Source: an uncultured Ruminiclostridium sp. (GTDB lineage: Bacteria; Bacillota; Clostridia; Oscillospirales; Ruminococcaceae). Taken from it: a DNA stretch of 64,000 nucleotides. The notes under the pieces are model-generated. The model saw only the letters and a program-made list of their open reading frames with translations. It was not told where the DNA came from and ran no database searches. The stretch is from assembly GCA_934454635.1 (NCBI GenBank), contig CAKSFR010000005.1, positions 1 through 64,000 on the forward strand, given 5' to 3'. Every line of letters begins with the position of its first letter. The first letter of the stretch is position 1. Below are positions 41,730-48,270 of the stretch, piece by piece. Position numbers and translations under genes: made by a program.

Positions 41730-41755
41730 AACGCCTCTCTGTTTTGGGAGGCGTT
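41730..41755 (+). terminator. terminator inside left end of element C
   Basis: Stem AACGCCTC/GAGGCGTT followed by TTTTT, directly after the arm repeats, the same placement as in elements A and B. Confidence 0.85.
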
Positions 41756-41780
41756 TTTTTATGTTATATGTTTTTTAAAA

Positions 41781-41820
41781 TTCGCCACTGGCGAATCAAA
41801 GCCACCAGCTCAGCTGGTGG
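41781..41820. repeat. two adjacent palindromes
   Basis: TTCGCCACTGGCGAA (41781-41795) and CCACCAGCT/AGCTGGTGG around one central base (41802-41820). The first recurs three times within the relaxase gene of this element (44411, 44463, 44517). Confidence 0.7.
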
Positions 41821-41980
41821 TTTGCACCCGCCCTTCAATGGCGTATTACCTGCTCACGTCTGACGTATTGAACTTTTGCCATACGCACTGCAATCAACAA
41901 GCCGATTAAGCTTACTATATTATCACTGCTTTTTCAGCTCTCTGATTTGTCAGTCGCTACGTTCTTAGCCTTACGCTAAA

Positions 41981-42334
41981 ATGAAAACACAGTTTGGAGA
42001 GCGTATTCAAATAATACGCAAGAACGCAGGGTGCAGTCAGAAGAAGTTCGGCTTGGAGCTGAATATACCACAGACCACTCTATCGGCATACGAAACGGAT
42101 AGAATGCAGCCTACGGTTTCTACCCTTATAAATATAGCCACAAAATACAATGTGTCAATGGACTGGCTATGCGGGTTAGAACCGAAAGAGCCGCAGCTCA
42201 ATGTTATTAAGCTCAAAGGCAACGGTTTTACAGCTGAAATTCCGATAGACATCTCCCCAGGGCTTCTGGCTGTCTTTCTCGATAAAATTGTAAAGGAAAA
42301 CGACGTCAAGAGTAATTCCATTGTGGATACATAA
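41981..42334 (+). CDS. Xre-family regulator
   Basis: This 117-residue protein has an N-terminal Xre helix-turn-helix (FGERIQIIRKNAGCSQKKFGLELNIPQTTLSAYETDRMQPT) and a short C-terminal region. It resembles phage-type and toxin-antitoxin repressors. The ribosome binding site before ATG 41981 is poor. It converges on the type III toxin gene with a shared terminator and may control it or the element. Confidence 0.8.
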   Translation: MKTQFGERIQIIRKNAGCSQKKFGLELNIPQTTLSAYETDRMQPTVSTLINIATKYNVSMDWLCGLEPKEPQLNVIKLKGNGFTAEIPIDISPGLLAVFLDKIVKENDVKSNSIVDT

Positions 42335-42338
42335 AGCG

Positions 42339-42368
42339 AAACAGCCTTGCTTACTGGCAGGGCTGTTT
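42339..42368. terminator. terminator between Xre and toxin genes
   Basis: A 12-bp stem (42339-42350 with 42357-42368, one G-T pair) lies between convergent genes and overlaps the toxin stop codon. Confidence 0.75.
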
Positions 42369-43008
42369 ACAATTCTATGTTATTCGATTTGGTCTTGCTG
42401 CGCTGATGAGAGCGGTCGGGCTTGTCCTGCGCCTGTTCTGCCTTTATGGTCTTTAGGTCTGACAGAACAGATGAGCGTTTTTCCTGCTTCTGCTCCGATT
42501 GCTTCACAGGAGCAGCAGGACGAGCCATTTCATGGGCTAGTAAAATTTCATCAATCATTAACTGTTCAAGTTTATTTACGTCTGAAAAAACTACTTTCTT
42601 TCCTTTAGATATAAGCAGCCTTGCCTGCTGGACATGAGATTTAATAATTTTCTGTATAGAGTATTTCACCGGAACAGGGTTGCCGTTTCTTGTATGTATA
42701 TGGTCGAGATACTTTTCAGTAATAGGAAACATGTTCTGTATCAAGAAAGCGGCTTTTTTGCCGTCAAATTCTCCTAATACAATGCCCAGACATTTCCCGT
42801 ATTTTGCACTTTGCTTTTCAGCAATTTGTTGGTATTTTTCGTATCTGGAACTCATAGGGACAACCCACAACAGCGAAGTGGTTTCATCTTTAATGCAAAA
42901 ATACGTTGGTCTGTATTGACCGTTCTCTTTATTTTGCATAAGTTTATCATCATTAGCTTTTATAAAGTACTCATCTTTTATATGATAAACATATCCCTCT
43001 GCATACAA
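42367..43008 (-). CDS. type III toxin-antitoxin toxin, CptN (ToxN/AbiQ-like) endoribonuclease
   Basis: This ~213-residue protein matches the CptIN-type toxin family: GYVYHIKDEYF, YRPTYFCIKDE, LLWVVPMSSRYEKYQ, KYGKCLGIVLGEFDGKKAAFLIQNMFP, YLDHIHTRNGNPVPV. These RNases cut mRNA and their own antitoxin transcript and can abort phage infection. I prefer TTG 43008 with AGAGG 10 bases upstream; GTG 43017 is almost on top of that site. The antitoxin repeats and a terminator lie directly upstream, the standard order. The last ~40 residues (SSVLSDLKTIKAEQ onwards) are extra and resemble the end of the relaxase at 44303-45460. Confidence 0.9.
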   Translation of the reverse strand: MYAEGYVYHIKDEYFIKANDDKLMQNKENGQYRPTYFCIKDETTSLLWVVPMSSRYEKYQQIAEKQSAKYGKCLGIVLGEFDGKKAAFLIQNMFPITEKYLDHIHTRNGNPVPVKYSIQKIIKSHVQQARLLISKGKKVVFSDVNKLEQLMIDEILLAHEMARPAAPVKQSEQKQEKRSSVLSDLKTIKAEQAQDKPDRSHQRSKTKSNNIEL

Positions 43009-43037
43009 ATTAACCACACCTCTTTATTTATAATTAT

Positions 43038-43063
43038 AGCCCTATTCTAAATAGAATAGGGCT
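43038..43063 (-). terminator. terminator between antitoxin RNA and toxin gene
   Basis: Perfect 11-bp stem AGCCCTATTCT/AGAATAGGGCT with a 4-base loop, then an AT-rich stretch. In type III loci such a weak terminator sets the ratio of antitoxin RNA to toxin mRNA. Confidence 0.85.
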
Positions 43064-43064
43064 G

Positions 43065-43190
43065 ATATTTTCGAGCCGTACATTTATTAGTCGCCAACGG
43101 TGAGCGAACAATATTTTCGAGCCGTACATTTATTAGTTGCCAACGGTGAGCAAACAATATTTTCGACAAAAGCTAACGGATAACTTTCAT
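43065..43190 (-). ncRNA. type III antitoxin RNA (CptI-like), 46-nt tandem repeats
   Basis: Two full 46-nt repeats (43065-43110 and 43111-43156) and a partial third (43157-43166 plus diverged sequence) precede the toxin gene on the minus strand. The repeats differ at two positions only, C to T and G to A on the plus strand. On the RNA these two positions pair (UCGC/GCGA becoming UUGC/GCAA), so the pair is kept. The loop ACCGU can pair with ACGG downstream, forming an H-type pseudoknot as in known type III antitoxins. Confidence 0.88.
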
Positions 43191-43197
43191 CACTTAT

Positions 43198-43226
43198 ATT
43201 ATATCCGATAAATCCGAATTTGTCAA
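43198..43226 (-). promoter_or_regulatory. promoter of the type III toxin-antitoxin locus
   Basis: Minus strand TTGACA (43226-43221) and TATAAT (43203-43198), both perfect, with a 17-base spacer. Transcription should begin near 43190, just before the repeats. Confidence 0.92.
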
Positions 43227-43253
43227 TACCCCAGATCAAATCTTGTTTATAGC

Positions 43254-44288
43254 CTAAAGCAGTTCCTTAACATCCAGGTGCGTATAAACTCTCTCTGTCA
43301 AGCTCATCGCACCACCGTGTCCAACAATTTTCTTTATAATTGTCTGATTTATATTCTTTTCCGTAAGCATAGAAATACAAGTGTGCCTTGTGTCGTGCGG
43401 TTTGTGCTTCAAGCCTAAATCTTCCATTACAGGCGTCCAGTAACTATCGTAATAATTGCGGTATTCAAAATGTGTACTTGCTTCTGTATGCAGGAGATAT
43501 TCACATTCGCTGCTTTCATACCACGAAATAAAGAAGGGGAGAGTTTTATCGGCAATAGGAACACGGCGTATGCCTGCTTCGGTTTTTGATTTTATTATAT
43601 CGAAATACTGCTCGTCCAGATTAACATTTTCTTTTTTGAGGTCAAGCAGTTCTGATATTCGTGTTCCGCTATATATGAGCATAAGAACAATTTGATAATA
43701 CTTATTACGCTTGTTCTTCCATAAAGAATCTATTTCTTTTTCGGAAAATTTTTCACGATTGAAAGCATTTGGGTTCTTGTCCTTGTATTGCGAAATGTCA
43801 ATGAATTTGGAATAATCCTTATTACAGATTTCGTTTTTCGTTGCAAAAGTATATAGCTGCCCGAACAAGACCTTGATTTTCCGTAGGGTAGGATAATTCT
43901 TCCCGCTGCTATCAATGACTTTTTGTAAATCAGCAAGCTTTAATTCTTTAAAAACTCTGTTGCAGATAGGTTGACATATTGCATAAGAAGCGTTATAGGA
44001 ATGCTGATTTGAAACGGAAATAGTAGGGAATTTCAGTTTCTTAAATTCTTCGTAGACTTCAGCAAAGGTCATTTTAGCGGCTACGGTGTCGTAAGGGCTT
44101 TCATTGTATTGTGCAAGCATTTCCAAACCCTCTGAACGTGTCCGTGTGTAACCGATTATAGCAACCTTTCTTTTTAGCTTATCAGTTTCCTTATCTATTT
44201 CCCATCCGATTGTTTTTCTTACTATGTACGGTTTTCTGCGTTTTCCGGAAAGTTTTGTAACGCTTCCGTAGCTGTTTGGTAATTTCAT
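43254..44288 (-). CDS. tyrosine recombinase/integrase of element C
   Basis: This 344-residue integrase is similar along its length to the element A integrase (for example GSVTKLSGKRRKPYIVRKTIGWEID; HKPHDTRHTC; GHGGAMSLTERVYTH). The catalytic Arg (IYSGTRISELLDL), H-x-x-R, His and Tyr are present. It should act at the same rpsI core site but with different arm sites (GTGTGCAACA). ATG 44288 has AAAGGAAT upstream, 15 bases after the relaxase stop. Confidence 0.93.
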   Translation of the reverse strand: MKLPNSYGSVTKLSGKRRKPYIVRKTIGWEIDKETDKLKRKVAIIGYTRTRSEGLEMLAQYNESPYDTVAAKMTFAEVYEEFKKLKFPTISVSNQHSYNASYAICQPICNRVFKELKLADLQKVIDSSGKNYPTLRKIKVLFGQLYTFATKNEICNKDYSKFIDISQYKDKNPNAFNREKFSEKEIDSLWKNKRNKYYQIVLMLIYSGTRISELLDLKKENVNLDEQYFDIIKSKTEAGIRRVPIADKTLPFFISWYESSECEYLLHTEASTHFEYRNYYDSYWTPVMEDLGLKHKPHDTRHTCISMLTEKNINQTIIKKIVGHGGAMSLTERVYTHLDVKELL

Positions 44289-44302
44289 TTTAATTCCTTT
44301 CG

Positions 44303-45460
44303 TTAATGCTCAATATCTTTGCTCTTTACATTGTTGTGCACTTTTTTATGTGTGCTTTGTTCAGCTTTAATTGTTGCAATATCTTTCAGAACAGAAGATT
44401 TTGAATTATTGGCCACTGGCGAATTGCCTTTATATGTGTTCAGTTTAACAGGCTTTCTTTGGGAATTCGCCATTGGCGAATTCTTCTTTGAAGTTTTCTT
44501 GGTTGTATCTTTATTTGTCACTGGCGAATTCGGTAATAATATGGTTTTGATTTTATCCGTTAGCCTTTCGGTAACCGTTTTTTCTGATTTTGCTTTATCC
44601 GATTTTTTCAGTTCTCTGATTCTTATGTTTTTGGAAATAGCTTTTTCAATTGCTTCAGCGGTATATTCTTCGCCGAGCTTTGCACCACGCACAGGTTTTT
44701 CATTTTCTTCAGCATCATTTCTCAGAAATGAAACGGTTTTATTGGTATTTCTCGGCATTGTTACACCATAATGTTTATACAAGTATTCCGAAAATTCCTG
44801 TCTGCTATATGAATGTTGTTTCGCTTCGTTTATTTGATGTCGTAGGGCTTCTTTCCAAGATTTTTTTTTGAAATCTTCGGGGTTGTTTTCTTTGATGTGT
44901 TTTTCAGCAGCTGTAAGCTTATTTTTAACAGGAGCATTTCTTTTTGCTTTTACACGCTTTTCTTTTACAGCTGAGCGCCAATCAAATGCGCTTAATCCAT
45001 AATTTTCGGCAATCTTATTGATTTCATATTTTTCATCTGATAAGTCTTTATTTGTGTGGTGGATTTTTTTGCCATCAATAAAACTGACAGCATTGACGAT
45101 TGCGTGGATATGGAGGTGTTTTGTGTCATTATGGCAAGCGAAAACGTACTCGTAATCGGAGTAATGATTTTGAAGAAAATCAGCCGCTGTCTTCATAGCG
45201 GTTTCAATATCAAGATTACCGCCGTTTTCGATTCTGTCCTTCGGCTCAAAACTTATTTTAACGTGATAATATTTCCGTGTGTCGTAGCTTTCTTTTTTAC
45301 CAAAGCTGCGGGACGTGGTAAGAAACTGGTTTGAAAAGTTTACGGCGGAAAAATCCTCTGAAAATAATCCATTTGTATCTGCGGCTACAGATTTTTTCAG
45401 TACATATTCCAGAGCTTTTCGCGGATATGATTTACAGCCGTTTGTAATTATTATCGGCAT
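44303..45460 (-). CDS. MobA/VirD2-type (MOBP) relaxase
   Basis: This 385-residue relaxase has FACHNDTKHLHIHAIVNAVSF with the metal-binding H-x-H-x-H near residue 115; the catalytic Tyr is likely in the N-terminal YPRKALEYVLKK. From residue ~290 the protein is a low-complexity linker with three NSPVxN-type repeats encoded by the palindrome TTCGCCAxTGGCGAA, then a tail SSVLKDIATIKAEQ like that of the type III toxin. ATG 45460 overlaps the MobC-like gene by 10 bases. It is unrelated to the MobV relaxases of A and B. Confidence 0.9.
   Translation of the reverse strand: MPIIITNGCKSYPRKALEYVLKKSVAADTNGLFSEDFSAVNFSNQFLTTSRSFGKKESYDTRKYYHVKISFEPKDRIENGGNLDIETAMKTAADFLQNHYSDYEYVFACHNDTKHLHIHAIVNAVSFIDGKKIHHTNKDLSDEKYEINKIAENYGLSAFDWRSAVKEKRVKAKRNAPVKNKLTAAEKHIKENNPEDFKKKSWKEALRHQINEAKQHSYSRQEFSEYLYKHYGVTMPRNTNKTVSFLRNDAEENEKPVRGAKLGEEYTAEAIEKAISKNIRIRELKKSDKAKSEKTVTERLTDKIKTILLPNSPVTNKDTTKKTSKKNSPMANSQRKPVKLNTYKGNSPVANNSKSSVLKDIATIKAEQSTHKKVHNNVKSKDIEH
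44411..44533. repeat. palindromic repeats inside the relaxase gene
   Basis: Copies of the TTCGCCACTGGCGAA palindrome, whole or partial, lie at 44411-44425, 44463-44483 and 44517-44533, all in the same reading frame, giving NSPVAN, NSPMAN and NSPVTN. A further intergenic copy is at 41781. Confidence 0.75.
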
Positions 45461-45822
45461 AGCTTTTCTATCTTTCCTTGAGTTTCTTCCAGAATCGCAC
45501 TTGCACAGTCATACGCTCTTGAGCATTTACGGCTTGCTGTAATTAAATCCTGTGGTGTTATACGACGTTCGCGGAAAAGTTGTATGGTCTGCCATAAATT
45601 TGAGCCTTGTTTTTTCAGCTCAGCTGTTAATTCCTTGTGACTGTCAATAAAAACAAACGTTTCCGAAGAGAGCAAGGCAGATATTATTTTACGGCGTGAT
45701 ACGTTCATATGTTTTTGAACATACAGTATCTTCGCCATTTCTGAATCTGACAGATATACAACCAATCTGTGAGGTCGGGCGAGCTTGGATTTGTCCTGCG
45801 GAGTTTTACGTTTATTTGCCAT
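45451..45822 (-). CDS. MobC-like relaxosome accessory protein
   Basis: This 123-residue protein has a ribbon-helix-helix-like start (HRLVVYLSDSEMAKILYVQKHMNVSRRKIISALL) and the late helices (LTAELKKQGSNLWQTIQLF) typical of MobC, which helps the relaxase bind and open oriT. ATG 45822 follows AGAGG at 8 bases; GTG 45831 is less likely. Its end overlaps the relaxase start by 10 bases, indicating coupled translation. Confidence 0.82.
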   Translation of the reverse strand: MANKRKTPQDKSKLARPHRLVVYLSDSEMAKILYVQKHMNVSRRKIISALLSSETFVFIDSHKELTAELKKQGSNLWQTIQLFRERRITPQDLITASRKCSRAYDCASAILEETQGKIEKLCR

Positions 45823-45906
45823 AAAGCACACCTCTTTTCTGCGGTGAATTCTAAGCGGTTTTGTCGCTTTCTTTTTGGGTGGATTGAAGGAGGGTATTCC
45901 TCCTCA

Positions 45907-45983
45907 CAAGGAGCGTGAACTACAGTTCAGGCGCTCCTTGCTATTATAGTTAATTACTGCTTTGGTGAGCAGCAATTAACTAT
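45907..45983. other. tandem hairpins upstream of mobC, candidate oriT of element C
   Basis: CAAGGAGCG (45907-45915) pairs with CGCTCCTTG (45932-45940). ATAGTTAATTaCTGCT (45946-45961) pairs with AGCAGcAATTAACTAT (45968-45983). Neither is followed by a clear T-run, and they sit directly upstream of the mobC-relaxase genes, the usual place of oriT. The first could alternatively end the replication operon. Confidence 0.55.
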
Positions 45984-45999
45984 GTAGTGGCGTGAGGGA

Positions 46000-46785
46000 T
46001 TATGGAATTGTACCGTCGGCTTTGAGCTTGGACGTGTAATACATATCCTTTGTACTGACTGCATTATACAATGCAGTACGCAGATATGACTGAATGTGGG
46101 TCATGTCTGGAGAATGTTCCTCAATCATTTCTAAAACATACTCGATATGCTCGGAGTCGAGCTGCAAGAATGTGTCCTTTACAGTTGACTGCGGAACATT
46201 GCTGCTGTTGATTCGCAGTGTGGCTCTCGTCGAACAGATTGAATCAACGATTACGGAATACATCGCCTTTACCAGTTCTGCCCGGTATCCGCCCTCCGAC
46301 TGATACGCAGCATAGTCTATTCTCTCCGCAATCAGTTTTTCATAAGCCTGTCTTATATGGCTTTCGTTTACGATAGATTGATTGTTATTTAATACATTGT
46401 TTATTTTATCATTATTAGTATTTAATTGTGGCGGATTTACCGCATGCGGATTTTCCGTATACGGTAAATCCGCATAAAGTAAATTTCCTATTTTACAGCC
46501 TCTGCAGGTTATGTAATCAATACTATCATATCTACCACGAGAATTTCTGTTAAATACTCGGCGAAGATAATCTTTTTCTTCTAATTTTTGGAGGGATCTT
46601 TTTATTTTGTCTTTGCCGCAGGGCAATATTTTGCAGAGTCCAGCAATAGAAAAAATCCAATCATCGGGTAAGGATACCAAGGTTAGTAATAATCCTCGTT
46701 CCTCAATATCTAATTCTTTATCCTTGAGGCAGTCGTTGTTGATTATGGTATAACCTTGTCGCGAAATGTGGCGCAACTTCCCCAT
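46000..46785 (-). CDS. replication initiator-like helix-turn-helix protein (DUF6017/RepA-like)
   Basis: This 261-residue protein has an N-terminal winged helix-turn-helix (YTIINNDCLKDKELDIEERGLLLTLVSLPDDWIFSIAGLCKIL) as in RepA_N/DnaD-like initiators of Gram-positive mobile elements, then a short CRGC patch and a DUF6017-like C-terminal half. It probably starts replication of the excised element. ATG 46785 overlaps the upstream gene stop (TAATG). Confidence 0.75.
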   Translation of the reverse strand: MGKLRHISRQGYTIINNDCLKDKELDIEERGLLLTLVSLPDDWIFSIAGLCKILPCGKDKIKRSLQKLEEKDYLRRVFNRNSRGRYDSIDYITCRGCKIGNLLYADLPYTENPHAVNPPQLNTNNDKINNVLNNNQSIVNESHIRQAYEKLIAERIDYAAYQSEGGYRAELVKAMYSVIVDSICSTRATLRINSSNVPQSTVKDTFLQLDSEHIEYVLEMIEEHSPDMTHIQSYLRTALYNAVSTKDMYYTSKLKADGTIP

Positions 46786-47006
46786 TAGTTTATGTAAGCC
46801 GCCGGATTGTAATAGCCGAGTTGTTCATAGCAGTCCTTGTCGCTCAAATAGAAGTTATATTTGCTCTTTCCCGGCATTTTAATCGCTGTCGCCCAGGCCC
46901 ATACACCTGTTGTTACGCACACACGGACAAACTGCTGGTCTTTGCCTATCCCTGTGGCAAGTTCCTTGACAGGAACGTTTCGTCCCGTTAATACTATTTT
47001 AGCCAT
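46785..47006 (-). CDS. small helix-turn-helix protein, homologue of 22664-22897
   Basis: This 73-residue protein has TGRNVPVKELATGIGKDQQFVR, the same pattern as the first gene of the element A operon. ATG 47006 follows AAGGAGG; upstream frame is not used. It overlaps the replication protein gene by one base, so both are made together. Confidence 0.7.
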   Translation of the reverse strand: MAKIVLTGRNVPVKELATGIGKDQQFVRVCVTTGVWAWATAIKMPGKSKYNFYLSDKDCYEQLGYYNPAAYIN

Positions 47007-47212
47007 TTTATTTTCCTCCTTGATTTTATTTGTTTTTTGTGATACAATAAAAAATAATAAGACAATATCGAAGTTGCTAATTAATAACAATCAATATCAT
47101 TTAATTACAGATTAATTATAATATGGAATTCCGCATATGTCAATATTCTACGTTAGGAAATCCACCAAAAATACACAAATTTGTAGTTTTTGACAAAAAA
47201 CAGGAGTCGACT

Positions 47213-47923
47213 ATGTACATTATAGATAATATACAAAAGGTGCTTAAAATACAGGGTGTTACACAAAAATATTTGTTGGAATCTTTAGGATTAGCACCCA
47301 CCGCTTTTGTCGATTGGCGACGGGGCAAATCGAGTTCTTATAAAAAATATTTGCCTCAGATAGCGGAACTTCTCGGTGTTACGCAAGAATGTTTAATGGA
47401 AGAAAAGCTTGATGAAAGTAAAATTGCTAAAATACCCAAAGCTGTATATGCAAAAACATATGAATGCGAAATAGTCAATTCTTTAAGAACGAAAGAAAGT
47501 ATGCTTTCTGAAAGCGAGCTTAATGAAATTGCTAATTATATTGGTTGCAATATAGCGTACTTATATGGTATGCAGAGCGATAGTCAAGCTGCTGATTTAG
47601 GCAGAGAAATAAATTCTGCTGAGATGAATGTAAAGCTATTGGCTATTCTTATGTCTTTATCCGCTTCAGAGTCATATAGGACACTTCAAATTCAGATTTC
47701 AAGAAAAATCATATCGCATATACAGAATTGGGAAATTCCGATTACTGCGGATATTATGAAAACAGAAATAGGAATAAATGCTAAACGTGTGGATTTCCTT
47801 TGTTCTAATAAATCTCTGGATATGCGAAGCAGATACGATGTAGGCTTGAATATTTCTGATTTAGACCGTTTAAATGAAAAATACGGCATATCCTACACCT
47901 ATATGTTCACAGGCAAAAATTAA
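47213..47923 (+). CDS. Xre-family regulator of element C
   Basis: This 236-residue protein has the same two-part layout as the element A regulator: N-terminal Xre helix-turn-helix (TQKYLLESLGLAPTAFVDWRRGKSS) and a second repeat ending YGISYTYMFTGKN. ATG 47213 follows AGGAG at 7 bases. Divergent to the replication-mobilization genes, it is the probable repressor of the element. Confidence 0.82.
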   Translation: MYIIDNIQKVLKIQGVTQKYLLESLGLAPTAFVDWRRGKSSSYKKYLPQIAELLGVTQECLMEEKLDESKIAKIPKAVYAKTYECEIVNSLRTKESMLSESELNEIANYIGCNIAYLYGMQSDSQAADLGREINSAEMNVKLLAILMSLSASESYRTLQIQISRKIISHIQNWEIPITADIMKTEIGINAKRVDFLCSNKSLDMRSRYDVGLNISDLDRLNEKYGISYTYMFTGKN

Positions 47924-48004
47924 AACACAGATGTATTTCCTGTGTTTCGAATGTTTTGTTGATATTTTAAGATAGACTGTATTAATAGGCGTTAAAAATT
48001 CTCT

Positions 48005-48025
48005 GTGTGTAACGTGTGTGCAACA
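48005..48025 (+). repeat. arm-type repeats at right end of element C
   Basis: GTGTGTAACG (48005) and GTGTGCAACA (48016), 11 bases apart, matching the three left-end copies at 41688-41719. Confidence 0.78.
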
Positions 48026-48067
48026 AAAATGGCTAAAAAGCCTTTTGTTAAGCGGTTTTGAAATTAC

Positions 48068-48081
48068 CCAAGAGATAATCA
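48068..48081 (+). repeat. attachment site, right end of the tandem array
   Basis: CCAAGAGATAATCA is identical over 14 bases to the end of rpsI and marks where the chromosome downstream of rpsI continues. Confidence 0.88.
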
Positions 48082-48158
48082 CAGCCCTCACAAACAGCTT
48101 TGCAAAGCGGTTTGGGGCAACACGGATCATCATTTGGTCTTTATCAGAAAACTATTCA

Positions 48159-48185
48159 AATCCTCTCCGATTTTCGGGGAGGATT
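48159..48185 (+). terminator. terminator, probably the original one of rplM-rpsI
   Basis: An 11-bp stem with a G-T pair (48159-48169 with 48175-48185) is followed by TTTTTTCTCT on the plus strand only. No plus-strand gene lies just before it except element C and, before insertion, rpsI about 80 bases upstream. Confidence 0.8.
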
Positions 48186-48270
48186 TTTTTCTCTGCGCTT
48201 AAAAACAACAAAAATCCGCCTTTCCACAAAAGCAGAAAGGTGGATAGACGGCTAATTAAACCGCTTGTAT

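Larger units (their letters stand above)
41318..41980. other. gene-free junction region between elements B and C
   Basis: This 660-base stretch holds, in order, the TGGTCAA arm repeats of B, the att copy at 41587, the GTGTGCAACA arm repeats of C, a terminator and two palindromes, each listed separately. I see no coding frame with a ribosome binding site in it. Confidence 0.7.
41587..48081. mobile_element. integrative mobilizable element C
   Basis: A 6.5-kb element lies between att copies at 41587 and 48068. Contents: Xre protein, type III toxin-antitoxin locus, tyrosine integrase, MOBP-like relaxase with MobC, replication protein, helix-turn-helix protein and Xre regulator. GTGTGCAACA arm repeats lie inside both ends. 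No conjugation channel is encoded. Integrase, helix-turn-helix protein and regulator are related to those of element A, while the relaxase is a different family. Confidence 0.85.
47924..48270. other. right-end junction of element C and chromosome
   Basis: This gene-free stretch holds the right arm repeats, the last att copy and the terminator listed separately. The chromosome resumes at about 48082. Confidence 0.75.

Noticed and set aside
43065..43156. Direct repeats resembling a short CRISPR array
   Set aside because: The repeats are contiguous with no spacers, lie between a promoter and a toxin gene, and covary as an RNA fold; no cas genes are present. They fit a type III antitoxin.
45907..45940. 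Hairpin as a certain terminator of the element C replication operon
   Set aside because: There is no T-run after the stem on either strand; its place upstream of mobC makes an oriT role at least as likely.
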